DNA of 64,000 bases from Fremontodendron californicum (Eukaryota; Streptophyta; Magnoliopsida; Malvales; Malvaceae), in contig JAULJL010000002.1 in assembly GCA_030761205.1 (NCBI GenBank), forward strand, positions 42,930,814-42,994,813, in the 5' to 3' direction. The translations under genes and the position numbers were made by a program. Numbering within the stretch: position 1 is the first letter of the stretch; each line of letters begins with the position of its first letter. The notes below the pieces were generated by a model. The model worked only from the letters and a program-made list of their open reading frames with translations, ran no database searches and was not told the origin of the DNA. Below, piece by piece: positions 1-12,136 of this stretch.

Positions 1-1028
1 GAACCTTCCAAAGCAGCAGCCTCTGCTGAAGGGCCAAAAGTAGGGATTCCAGCCTTTACCAAATCATTTGCAAGACCTGAAACAAGGGGAGCCTCTGGTC
101 CAACAACAACCAAACCAACACTCCATTTGCGGCAGAAAGAAATCACAGCTGAGCTATCAGAAATGTCAAGGTTAGGAATACAAGTTGCATTCCCTGAGCT
201 GGAAATCCCTGCATTGCCTGGCGCGCAGAAGACGGCATCGCAAGAAGGCGACCGCTGCAATGCATAGCAAAGCGCATGCTCTCTTCCCCCTCCACCAATA
301 ACTAGCACAACCACTCTCTCTGCAGCAGTAGCGTAAAAAAAAAAAAAAATTAGAGGAATTTTACTCATTTCAAAACTTTTTTTCTTTCCCAATAGTCCCA
401 TTGGTTAGATGATTCAAACGTGAGCGACACAACATCAAAATCACACCAAAACAGAACATAAGAAAAGACCAGAAGCTGTAGTTCAATAATATAGAAACCC
501 CATATTCACAAACTGCTTCATCCACTGCAATTATCTACGGATTTACTTCGAGTCTCAGGACACTCCCCAGAAAAAGAACATAATTTAAATTCCCAACTTT
601 TTTTGGGTTACCTTAAAAAACAAACAAAAAGATGAACCAAAAACAAGAATATTAGAGAAAATGGACAAAAGGGTAATAGTCCAAAGGGTAATACAAAAAA
701 TAGATAAATGAATGGAAAAAAGGGGGTGCTTTAGAGTAGTTCTTATCATACCGGAAGCATCGTTACTGCCATGGCCATCAACCGAAACGGAGGGCTCTGA
801 TTTCTGGGAAAAGCATCTGAAGGCAGTAGAGGACCATCGTGAGCCGTTGATGTGGGGACGGCACGAGCTATGATGATTGATGGTGAAACTGAGAGTTCCC
901 ACTGAGGAAGAAGAACTCCCAAGGAACAATTTTGATGATAAAAAGGACTTGGAAAATTGAGAACCGAAGAAGCTGTTGTTGGTAACAAGTTTTAGAGAAG
1001 GAGAGAGATTGAGGGTTGTAAAGGCCAT
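1..1028 (-). CDS. PUR2: Phosphoribosylamine--glycine ligase (GAR synthetase), plastid-targeted, 5' part only
   Basis: This enzyme joins glycine to 5-phosphoribosylamine with ATP, the second step of de novo purine synthesis, which plants run in plastids. Exon 1 is 752-1028 and encodes a Ser/Thr-rich N-terminus (MAFTTLNLSPSLK...), typical of a transit peptide of roughly 75-90 residues. It ends at a GT donor next to 751. Exon 2 is 1-319 and runs off the window. Joined in phase, it reads ERVVVLVIGGGGREHAL, the ATP-grasp/GARS N-domain start. It continues through CAPGNAGISSSGNATCIPN, VVVGPEAPLVSGLANDLV and FGPSAEAAALEG, all hallmark GARS segments. The start is the first Met, with a stop-rich leader upstream. 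The rest of the protein lies beyond position 1. Symbol by homology to Arabidopsis PUR2. Confidence 0.93.
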
Positions 1029-2198
1029 GCCTTCTTTTCCTTTTTTGTTCCAAGTTCTGCAAAAGGAATAGCCGTTACAGATTATTTATTTATTGGTTAG
1101 GCTCGATATCGAAAGAAATAAGACATGGCGGTTTTTACAGTAGGGTTTAAGGTTTTTTTTTGGACCTTTTCTTTTTTCATTTTTTTCTATTTTGCTTATT
1201 TAAACCTTGTGACACGTAAGATATTATTAGGCATTGTTTGGGACATCATACAAAAACTAGATTCCTTTCTTTCTCTCTATTTATAGTTTTATTAATTTAT
1301 TATGAAATATATAAGAGAGAACTTTCCAAAAATCAAATGTAACAATCAGAACCATCGTGTAGATTTGGTAATATATATTATATATATATATATATATTAT
1401 ATTCCGTATTTTTATGTCAATAGTATAAATATAAATAATTAAATATATTAAAATTTTAATAAAAAATATTATACATATATTAAAAATATTTTATTAATCA
1501 TATTTAAACATATTATATTATTTTTGTATTTATTAAATATATCATATCTAAAACCATGACACAAGAAATATTCTATTATTATTATAATAATAATAAAATG
1601 TAGATAGATTTTTGCAAAAAAAAAAATGATTAATAAATATTTTTAAAATATCTATAATTTATATTAATAAATTTTAAAGGTAAAAAAGAATAGAAATTTG
1701 AGAGAGAAAGGCTTACCTAGTAAGTACCCAACAAGGAAGTTAGAGATATAGCAGACTCAAAACCAGCAAATGTTCGTAAGAAATAGGAATGGATGATGAT
1801 TTGATGCAGAGTCAGTTTCCAAGCCTCATCATCCACTTTGTTTATAGTGTCCAAAGCGTGACTTGATATGTGTGCAGACCAAAGCTTAATATCGAACCGA
1901 TAAAAAGGTGTGCTGACCAAACTATGTGCTTGTTGTCGGTTTCGCAGTTGCCATATAGTAAACGACAGGAAGTCTGAAACTGGTTTCTTCCGACCAAACA
2001 AAAGAAAAGTAGATTCACGGTTTCAATTTCACTGTTGTTGTCGCTTGAACCAACCATTCCAATGCTATTTTGACCTCAGCAAAATTCCCCAGAAGCGCAA
2101 TACCAGCATGAAAATTGGATCCCTCCTACTGTTTAAGAAGGATAAAATAAATCAAGAAAATGGAGACCAATCAACGAATCATCTTCATCCATTTGAAT

Positions 2199-2242
<44 letters not shown>

Positions 2243-2862
2243 ATTTTAGGTATAAAAAAGAAAGAGAATTGTGTATTAATTTCTAATGCCACAAGACAAA
2301 CTTCGATGTTATTGTATAATTATAAAGGGTAAAAGAAATTGACTGAAGAAGAAAGCTGAGTTCCATCAAGAAATTTTTTCTAACACTGGGTAAACATACA
2401 AACATTCTCACAATTCTTTTTCTTTTCGGTAAAAAATGGCAATCTGAAAATAGGAAAGAAATTATAAATACTGAAAATCGAATTTCAAACCTACAAAAAT
2501 ATAACCTCTTAAAAATGACTGCATAAATCAACTAAAATAAATCCTGAATTTTACCTTCTCACGATTTTAATATCACTAAAACCCCGCACAACAGGGATCA
2601 CAAATAAATATACATAAAAAGTAATAGTAATTATAATATATTGTCTTCAGAATGAACAGGAAAAAGAAAACAGCTTCACCAGCAAAATTAAAGCCTCGGG
2701 TCTCCTTCGTTCTAATGACTTGTTTTCAAACACTCTTTTCTTACTAGAACGATAAAGAGAAGACACGGGTAAGGGTACGGGATTTTTTTTTTTTACATAT
2801 GTTGATACAAATGAAAATGGCGTGGGATGGCTAGTAGAAGCAGAAGAAACTCGGAATGGTTG
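1029..2862. other. Intergenic: GARS promoter and kinase 3' flank
   Basis: AT-rich DNA between two minus-strand genes. The GARS leader and promoter lie just above 1028. Short AT microsatellites occur at about 1370-1398 and 2203-2238. Open frames at 1717-2332 have no recognisable motif. The part nearest 2862 should be the 3' UTR of the kinase gene. No gene seen. Confidence 0.6.
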
Positions 2863-5800
2863 CTAAATGTGCAGCGCCATGAATGAATTCTGCTTCCGAG
2901 CATGCTCTGGAATAAGTTTCTTGACAACTTCAGGGGGGACGCCCGAGAGCTCTGCCGATTAAGGGGGGGGGGGGAAAGGACCAAGAAAGCGAGAGATTAA
3001 GTTTAAGTCAGCACGTTGAAAAGATATCAAGAGATAAACTAATTCAACCAACAGTTACCAGATAAATCTTATTAGAGTTTTTCTTTTGTACCATTAGTAA
3101 TTAATTTCAAGATATCACATACATGTAGCGAGAAATGTGATTTCTCGGTGAGTAAATGCAACAGTGTACTGCTATGTTACTCGGATACGAGTATGTGTCC
3201 GACACGGATATGTTCAATTTTTTTTAAGATTTTCATGTATTTAGAAAGTTTTTAGAGGATCATATCTCCATACCCATGTCCGTATATGTGTCGGACACGA
3301 ATGTCGGAAATGAATACTTCAAGAAAAATGAGGAGTCGAAGCAACATAAGTGTACTATATCTTGATGGCATAATCTGACTAAAAGTATTTAAGTACCAAG
3401 TGAAACTGACCTTGAGGCTTAAAATTGAAGAGTGGCGGAAGCGGACGGCCATTGGGAAGTCGAGTGTTTGGGTCCCTCAATTCATCAAAGAACGGGTGAA
3501 TGCAAGCCTCCAACTGCAGTAGTATTGCCACAGGCCGATACAGACACGGAAACGAGGGGAAAAGAAAAAGCTGATTATTGAATGATATTTTTACCATTAC
3601 TACTCGAGGCAGCAAAAGTATGAATGTCATAAACTTACAGCAGTGCATCGCAAATTGGGAGAGTACTGAAAAAACCTACAGACAAGGTCTACTGCTTCTG
3701 GAGGTAAACGCTTTTGGAAAACCTGTTGCAAGAAAATGTATTATGGAGTTCGATAGGAAACATTATGATAAGGGCATAAATAATGAAAAAGATAAAAGAA
3801 CACACGTACCTTGTGCCATGGATGTGGCTTTATCTGGGGGAACTTGAATTCAGTGTAGTTCGGGTTCATGCACTTGATCTCCTCCCTCGTCGGAGTCCCC
3901 AAAACCTAAACAACAAATTCAAAATCATAGACATTATTAAACACATCCTTCGGGAAACTCTAATGTATATGTTTCCAAACATTGTGTCAAAAACAATGGA
4001 GACAGGGCCAGCATAAAGCACCAAACAAATTGTTTTGATGCAAACTGTATTCAGCAGTACCTGACATACTCAAATCCTAAAAAAAATTGTTCGAATTTTC
4101 TCTCTATTCATCAAAAGGAAGAATTGAAAATATTATAAAATTGTTAACGTGCCAAATTCATTTGTAACTTCTGTCAGAAAATGTCAAGTTATCTACAGTG
4201 TTTATCAAAGCATCCCAAGAGTACGTTTAATTTCATTTTTAACATAACTGAGTTTAAGCAAAGGTAAGTCTAATAATTACCAAAAACTATGGTCTAATGT
4301 TGAGATATCATAAACTTCAACTGATTTTTCCAATAATGGTCAAAATTAACTAATAGATTAATCATGCAAGCAAGTACTCCAAAAAAATATAATAAATGAT
4401 AGAGGCAATCACCTTAATGATTTCAACTAGTTGGTCGACCCCGCTTTCACCAGGGAACAGTGGCTGCATTGTATGTTAGCAACTCAGAAACACAATCAAT
4501 GAAGACAACAGTAACTTATACAGTACTCTGATTAAACAAATTAGTCTAAAATTACCTGTCCAAGAAGCAATTCAGCCATCACACAACCAGTAGACCATAT
4601 ATCTATAGCAGTTGTGTACTCAGTAGCACCAAATATGAGTTCAGGAGCACGATAATATCTCGAGCATATGTAAGAAATATTGGGTTCTCCCTTCACCTGG
4701 AAACATGGAATGCCCACGTACTCAGGTGATGAAACAAGATGCAGCAACAACAATTACTATTGCGTGAAAACTTACCAGCACTTTTGCACTCCCAAAATCA
4801 CAAAGTTTCAGCTGATGCGTATGTGGATTCACCTGGACACGAACCATAGAAGTTGAGTCTCACCAAACCGAGTAGGACAATGTGGCTCCAAATATAAAGT
4901 TTTTTAACCAGCTTACCATTTTTTTCTCATATAAAGAACACAAAAAAACATGATAAACTAATAAATCCTCAAACATAACTACTATACATCTTTAGCAATG
5001 ATAAAAGTAACCAGTAAATCACAGGCTTTTGTCACTATGGTCAAGAGACTTGATCAGTTAGAATAACAAACAATACACTTACATGCAAGGTGTACACTAT
5101 TACATGAAAAACATGTATTCTGTAACAAACACTTGATTCCTACGAAGAAGAGTCTTACAAGTAAGTTCTGAGGTTTAATGTCACGGTGACATATACCAAT
5201 GCAGTTGTGTATATAGGCAAGTGCTCTGCAAATCTGCAATCCAAAAGAAGAAGACAATTAGCTACAACTTTTCCCAATCAATTAAAACCTTTTAGTGTTT
5301 AACTGAAGAAAGAGAAAAAGAAAAGCAAGTTTATCTCTAGTGAATTTGAAATATTTGACCAACCTTATCTGAAGGCATAGTTTAAACTTAAAATTGAAGG
5401 ATGACTTCTCATTTTATTACCATAAGAAATAGCAGCAATAACAAATAAGTCAGACAATAAATCATTTCTGAAACAACTCTGGACTACTCAATTGCCCAAT
5501 ACAAGGTAACTGAAAAGGAAATATATTCCAACTCCATCAATCCATATATCAATATAACATATAAGGATATGCTTTCATAAAATGGAGATGCACCTGATAG
5601 GTATAGAGTTTAACGTATATTAAAGGCATTCGCGTGTTGATCCTGCTGTAGCTTCTTGCTGTACGATGAACAGTTTCAGGGACATACTCAAGAACAAGAT
5701 TGAGGTAGAGTTCTTCCTTGTCTGTTTTTGAGAAAAAATAATGCTTAAGGGAAACAATATTTGGATGGTCCAGCATTTGCATAATCTGCAACTCCCTATT

Positions 5801-6589
5801 CTTGTAGCGCTTGTCTTGAAGAACCTTCTTGATGGCAACAATTTCTCCAGTTTCACGACATTTCGCCTGCAGCAAACAGTCAACTTATTTCAAGATTATA
5901 ATCTACTTGAATAAAGTCAAGAACATATTCATGAACAAGAATATTATAGAACTACATACTTGGAAAACAACACCAAAAGAACCAGTTCCAACTGCATGCT
6001 CAGCAATATAACTGACATTCTGTCAATCCAAACAAAAATAGATATATGTTGAGAAAGATGCAGGTTAATGAAAACATCAATTATTAGAATCCCAAATGGA
6101 AAATTTGCATGCTAATTTATTTTCTTTCAACCTGCTTTGATTGACCATTTCGACCACCAATGGTTGTTCTTATCACATGCCCTGTTTCAGCACCCACTCC
6201 ATCAACTACATCTGGTTCACTATCCTGCATGGATAAAATATAAAGGATCATCTACAAGTAGAGAAACATTTTGCAAAGATTGTAAAATTCTGTTTAAGGT
6301 TTGAGCAGTCAAACTACTATAATTTCAATTAGCATGACTGCCATTGTAAAACCACTTGAGAAGAAATTTTGACAAGTTCAATCCCCCCCCCAACCCCCAA
6401 AAAAAGAAAGGAAAAAAAAAAACTATAGATTGAGCTGCTTACTTGGTCTTCGTCATGGTCCACCTTGTCTCTCAATCTCATTTCAAGCATTTCCTTCCCC
6501 AGCCAATCAACAGAACTAGACGAACTTTTGAAACCATTGACAGACCTAGAACTACCTACTCCTCCATTTCCTAGGCTTGCAGATGCCAT
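2863..6589 (-). CDS. GSK3/SHAGGY-like serine/threonine kinase, 12 coding exons, 422 aa
   Basis: Plant GSK3-like kinases phosphorylate pre-phosphorylated Ser/Thr sites, for example in brassinosteroid and stress signalling. Exons: 6443-6589, 6132-6224, 5960-6019, 5594-5866, 5159-5233, 4776-4832, 4556-4696, 4413-4463, 3810-3905, 3639-3722, 3411-3513, 2863-2951. They sum to 1269 nt with every junction in phase and GT-AG borders. Visible motifs: Gly loop GTGSFG (91-96), Lys113 in VAIK, CHRDIKPQN with Asp209, DFG 228-230, activation-loop Tyr244 in SYICSRYYRAPE, and a TREE motif near 305-308. The N-terminus (MASASLGNGG...VDWLGKEM) looks like the plant kappa/theta subgroup (AtSK41/42) rather than BIN2. 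In Arabidopsis, as I recall, a GAR synthetase gene and a kappa-type SK gene are also neighbours. The exon 11-12 intron carries a MITE. Length matches the family. Confidence 0.95.
3171..3348. mobile_element. MITE-like element (TATGTTRCTYCGR ends) in a kinase intron
   Basis: Inverted ends TATGTTACTCGG and, reversed, TATGTTGCTTCGAC bound about 177 bp rich in CGGACAC and GTGTCCGAC words. An 8-bp direct repeat AGTGTACT flanks it (3163-3170 and 3349-3356), read as a target-site duplication. A related copy lies at 32547-32709. It is too short to encode a protein. The superfamily is uncertain. Confidence 0.7.
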
Positions 6590-7900
6590 AATTCAGCCAG
6601 GTAATCCTTATAGATACTAGTATTTGCTATCCACCAAATACTCAGTAGAGCAGCTTCCCATCGCGTCCAAGCACCTATCATCCTAATAGATTCCCAAAAT
6701 TAAGAAGTCACAAACATTAAAAAAGATTGATGTAGAATGATTAATATCATAGGTTCCATGCAAAAATAACATATATGACCTACTGCCAAGATCAAAGATT
6801 TGAACAAAGAAAAAAATGCATCAAGAAAATAGTTGCCTAGATAACAACATCACAAGAATAAACTCAAATAAAAATAACTATATGCTTCTAGGAGACATGA
6901 ATTTAAGTTTTTATGCATTCTAGTAAATAACAATGAGACAGATAAAATGGGATATGGAAAACATATGGGAATCAAAAGTTAAGAATTAATTCTTCATGTA
7001 GCAGGCAGAAATATCCTTACTCCGGATGTGGGTGTCAAAAAATGCGATGTAACATGGAAACAAGGAAGAAGAGATTTTCAGTTAAGAAACAACCTGTTAA
7101 GACAACTATACTTTCCAGGGCTTAACTTCAAGTTCAAACTAGTGAGATGAACTACATAAATTCGTTTCCTAGGGACAGTTAAGTCTAATCTCATATTCTC
7201 TGAAACATGCCCTAGATTTATTGTTTGTTCAATCAATCTTCAGTCAATTACTTTACCTTAATAAATGAGTTTTCTTTCTATTAAATTAAAGCTTATTTCT
7301 TTGTAATTTGTTTCCATAAAATGTTTCTTTCTTTTTCTTTTTTTTGCTAACATTATCAGTATGATCTATTAATAAAAGAAATAACGAGGATAAAATAAAA
7401 ATAGTACTAAATTTAATTATAAAAAAATTACAGTAATTCATGACGTGAAATTATCTGTTATTCTTAAATCAAGCTTTGATCAGATCTAACCCTAATCTAA
7501 CCAATCAAAACACCGGAAACCACACTAATTTTGCACTCAAAGTGATAGATTCATGAAGAAAAAAACCCTAAAAGATAAACCTTTTAATACCATAAAAAGA
7601 AAAGGCAGCAATTTTTGTTAATAATTAAACCCAAACTATTTCACTTCCAAAAAAAAAAGTTTCACGTTCATAGTGATTCGGATACTTACCCGGAAGTGTT
7701 TGGAGCGAAACTGAAAACAGATCAAGCGCATTTTTTTATCTTCGGAGTTCGATTACGAAATTCAAATCAGATTTAAAGAAAAAAAAAAAACGAAAGGCAG
7801 GAAACTGTGAACTGTTTCTGATCTGATCAATGATCAAGTTTGCTATTTTCTAGATTTCTGATATCTTCTGTAATTTTTTCTCTATATTTTGAGTGGAGAG
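6590..7900 (-). other. Kinase 5' UTR with probable leader intron
   Basis: A strong donor (CCGG then GTAAGTATC on the minus strand) sits at 7689. A TAG acceptor at 6683 could close a leader intron of about 1 kb, bringing the upstream exon (roughly 7690-7870) next to the ATG at 6589. GSK3 genes of plants often have a 5' UTR intron. The exact acceptor is inferred. Confidence 0.5.
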
Positions 7901-8897
7901 AAAGAGAGTGTTGGAGTTTATGGATGTTTTTGGAATATAAGAACTGACAATTATTTTCATTATTTTCTAAAATTCTAAATTCAAAGCTCTTCAGACCAAA
8001 AAAAATAAAAGAAAATCAAAGCTGTACTATTATAATGTAGAGTGACCGTATATATAAATAAATACTATAAAGTTTTTATTTTTTAATAATTCTTTTTTTT
8101 GGATAATTTATTTTTTAATAATTCGATTTGAAATTTATGTGGATTTCTTCCTGTCCAATCAAAATTATTTTTTATTTTGTTATCGAGTGTTTTAAAAATA
8201 TTTTTAAAAATTATTATAGATATTAAATGCATCAAAAAATTTTATTTATAATTATATTTAATTAATATTATTATTATAAATAATATATTAATTAATTTAA
8301 ATAAATATCTTAAAAACATTCGTTACTAAAATAATTATCACCCAATAATCAACACATTAAAATGTGCAATTTCTAATGTCAAATTGGAGCAGCTGATTAA
8401 TTTATATTAGTTAATTATTGGATTGAGACTTAGGGCCTAGAAGGAGATCAGACCAACACACCCCATCAAAATTCTTTTATTCTTTAATTTGTTTTTGTTC
8501 ATGATCTAGCTAAGTATAAATAATTTGGTTCATGCATCTTTAAAAAAATTAGTGAAAATTCATAGCATATAATATATGTGGGGAATATATGCTAATATTC
8601 AAGCAAAAATTATATCTTCTTAATTTTTAATAAAAGTTTTACATACTATTTATTCGAAATTCCTTAATATTAGTTATAATGGTGAAACTAAATATTTAAG
8701 TTAAAATACTTATTTTATGGATAGTTGATATATTGTTGATTGGGCTTTGGGGAGAATTATTATCTTCAACCAAAATGCCAAAGGCTTTTAATTCAATAAT
8801 TGACTAGCTGCTCTGCTATGCTATGCTCTGCTCATCAAATTTGTTTTTATTAAATTTTTATTGCAAATCTTAGCCAAATCTATAATTGACTATGAAT

Positions 8898-9171
8898 TAG
8901 ACCTGCTAATGGGTCGGACAGTTTGTCCGATCTGATTCGTATTGAATCGGGTTTGGACATGATGTTTTTAATCCGGCCCGGTTCGGCCCGCAATAATATT
9001 TTTTTTAATTATAATATTATTATTTTTTTTAATTTTAATATATAAAAATATATTAAAAAATATTATTATTTTTTTTAATATTATGAACAGTAAATTCAGA
9101 CTTGCCGAGCTGGTAAAAATTTAAAAAAAAAAAATCGAATCGCGACCCGATCCGACCCATAAACAAGTTTA
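8898..9171. mobile_element. hAT-type MITE (TAGACCTG family)
   Basis: Starts TAGACCTGCTAATGGGTCGG and ends with the imperfect inverse CCGACCCATAAACAAGTTTA, with an AT-rich core. Flanking 8-mers ctatgaat and gtgtgaat (6 of 8 match) fit an aged 8-bp target duplication, as expected for hAT elements. Related CGGCCC-rich elements recur in this window near 35546, 40537, 42556, 48632 and 57829. Confidence 0.65.
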
Positions 9172-10823
9172 GTGTGAATCTTGGACCTTATTTTATTAGG
9201 GTTTTTGCTAATTAATTAGCATCATCAATACAATGACCAAGACAATTTTATTCTTCTCTTATGTTAATTTCCTCTTTTCACATTCAAGCTTTAATTAAGC
9301 AACTATATATTTAAATATAGATCGATTTTGATATATTAGTCGTAAAAAAATTTAATTTCGTAGGCAAATTTAAATGACAGCCTCATATTTTATTTTTTTA
9401 TTAATATACTTTAAAAAAACATGTACTACTTTATTAACTTATTTATAAAATTTAAAAACTACACCCACAATACATAAAATAATTTTTCATATATATATAA
9501 TATTCTCTTCAATCTTTCATCATCAATCATCCAATAAATTAAAGGCATGGCATCTTCACTTGACATGTGGCAGTAAATCCATGCATGAGAAGATGATGAG
9601 GGTCCCATATAACAGATCATAATAATACCATTTGTTTAATCTCTTTTTAATTTGTTGACTTGTTTGTCACTGTTAATATTATAATAAGGGCTTAATTGAT
9701 GTTTATAGAAATTGATTAATGATTATTTATTTATTATTTATTATTTTTATATTTAATATATTATATTTATTAAATTAAAAAAATATATTAATTATATATA
9801 CTTTTTAAATATAACATCTTAACTAATATTTATAAATATCGATTACCATTTTCGTTATAGCGATCATACAAATTTTTTATTTTTTTTATTCTTTGTTTTA
9901 AAAAGAGGACAATTGGCAAGCAAGGGTTGAGAATTCCATGCAATTATTGCAAAAAATTGCATGAAATCTTGACCGTCAAATATTGTAGCTGATGATTACG
10001 ATCATTGATGTTAGTAACAAGTATGTGGTGATGGAATTGGAAAGTCAATTTTCATTTGTGATTGCCAATTGCACCACCTCAGTCCTCATGCAACTCTCAA
10101 ATTATTGCTTACCCAATTAACTTTTTTTCTTTTATTTTTCTTATTCCAAGGCCAAGGATTTATTATTAATTATGAAAAAGTAAATCTCGTTATCTCAATG
10201 ACAAATAAGAGATCTTGAATTTCTAGTTTTAAGTTTAAATTTCATCTTACGTAGATTTAATTTAATTTTATGCTGATTTTTTTAGTTAATTTTTTATTGA
10301 TTTTTATATAAATATAACAAAAGAAACTAATGATTAAAGAAGTTATATATATATTAGATTTTTTTTATTAGAAGAAAAATTATGGTTATATATTTCCAAC
10401 TATGAAAAAGAATAGAAAATTTGTATTGGATTAGGTACGACGGATGGAACTTATTGTACCCTAAATTTAAGAGGATAATTACAAAAACCCATAGTTGATT
10501 ATAAGTATATAATAACCACATGCTGTGGAACCCATATAAGATGTTAGCTTTTTCAATCTTTCTCTGCATGCTTCCAAGTGGAAAAAGTGAAAGGGAATAG
10601 CGAATAAATTTATTTATATATAATTCTATGATTTGTTAATAGAATATTAAATTTTTAATTTTAAATATAAAAAATTAAATTTTGACCAAAAAAATAGAAA
10701 ATGTTTTTTCTTGAATAAGAGGACAACTATGTTGAGGTGTTCTCCCCTATTCATATATACAGTCTCTATAACCATGATTCATTTCTTCCACCTCATGAAT
10801 TGTCCTTTTCAAAGGAAAATAAA

Positions 10824-11197
10824 GGGATATTTACATGGATTTAGCATCAATTTTTATGTAAGTTATAAATCTTTAATTTTATCAAATTACATCACTAAAT
10901 TTCTCTTATTAATAAATTAAGTCATCTATGCTAACTCCGTTAAGTAATTCTAATGAAAAAATTGACTCAGCATGCATACATAACGTATTTTCTAGAATAT
11001 TTATATCGATAAGATGTAAAAAATAAACCATATACACATGTTGAGTCAACTTTTCCGTTAAAATTATTTAACAGAGTTAGCATAATGACCTAATTTATTA
11101 ATAATAGAAGTTCAATGATATAATTTGATAAAATTAAAAATTTGTGACCTACATGAAGTTTGATGCTAAATTCAGTAATTTAGAATGTAAATTACCC
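10824..11197. mobile_element. Foldback MITE with arms of about 170 bp
   Basis: The left arm (from GGGATATTTACATGG) and the right arm (ending TGTAAATTACCC) are imperfect inverse complements across about 170 bp each. Shared words include TTTAGCATCAA, TTTAATTTTATCAAATTA and ATTAATAAATTA. The centre is only tens of bases. Such structures form hairpins when transcribed and are typical non-autonomous DNA elements. The A-rich flanks do not give a clean target duplication. Confidence 0.7.
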
Positions 11198-11610
11198 AAA
11201 AAGAAGGAATTTGAATCATAAACTTAACTTGTGGTTAAGAAGATCATGTTCGTTGGGTCAAAAGATTGAGTTGTTGTCGTGAAATATATATATATATATA
11301 TATATATATATCATCAATAAAAGTATTGTAGCATAAAACAAGAAAGAAATTACTATGAATACCAAGTGAGGCAGCTTGCCTGCTATTATAAGCTCCATTT
11401 ACTATATGAAATGGAACTTTCCCAATTCATGTCCAAGTCTAGTTACATCATTGAACGACCAAGAATACACAACTAAAAAGCCATTGGAGCAGGCGTATAT
11501 GCAATGCCTAGAAATGTCAAGCACGCATTGCATTTCAACCTCCACCATATGTATGCTATCAATTTTCCATGCTCAAAGCAATATAATCAAACTAAGTACT
11601 CATGTTCTTT

Positions 11611-11756
11611 CTTTCTTTTTTTTCTTTTTAATACAAAAGAAGTCACAATCTGAGAATAAAGGAAGTGGTTGCAGATACTGGGATTCAAATCTAGATCCGC
11701 TGAATACCATCTTTTAAGGATGGTTGCATGAACCAACTGAATTAAACCTTGGTTTC
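11611..11756 (-). mobile_element. tRNA-derived SINE with target duplication
   Basis: On the minus strand it begins AAGGTTTAATTCAGTTGG, resembling a pol III A box. It has a B-box-like GATTTGAATCCC about 40 bases later and ends in an A/G-rich tail (A-rich with AAAGAAAG runs). Flanking 14-mers TACTCATGTTCTTT (11597-11610) and TACTCATATTCTTT (11757-11770) differ at one base, the hallmark of LINE-mediated insertion. It does not fold as an intact tRNA, so it is called a SINE. Confidence 0.75.
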
Positions 11757-12136
11757 TACTCATATTCTTTAGGACCAAGTGCAAAATAGTTCACCATCAA
11801 AATGAGTGAAAAAGCCTCTAAATTGGTTGTATATATACTTCATTTGAATAAGTGATAATTAAGAGATTCAAATATCAAGAAACATATGATTTAGGCTTTG
11901 ATTTTGCTTGTAAATTAAAAAAAAATAAAAAATGGTGGGGTTTCTTTCTCCAATTATATATAATTTGGAATATTCCACCAAAGTAGCTACAGTTTTGAAG
12001 CTCAATCATGTGTAAAGGTACAGTAAAATACAGTAATGAATAGGTTGAAAGGATGGAATTTGAGCCTTCCAAAGGCTATAATCAAAATGGTGAAATAATT
12101 TTATATGAAAATAAGATGAAAACTCACCCATTTCAT

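Larger units (their letters stand above)
7901..12136. other. Intergenic, AT-rich, with several small mobile elements
   Basis: About 4.2 kb between the kinase promoter and the 3' end of the CRTISO-like gene. It holds a hAT-type MITE (8898-9171), a long inverted-repeat element (10824-11197), an AT microsatellite (11285-11311) and a SINE (11611-11756), all listed separately. The remainder is unannotated AT-rich DNA with no convincing coding frame. Confidence 0.7.

Noticed and set aside
1717..2332. Overlapping open frames upstream of GARS
   Set aside because: Both strands are open, composition is AT-driven at the ends, and no motif or splice context supports a gene.
10354..10920. Short open frames in AT-rich intergenic DNA
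   Set aside because: No splice context or family motif; the second overlaps a MITE arm.
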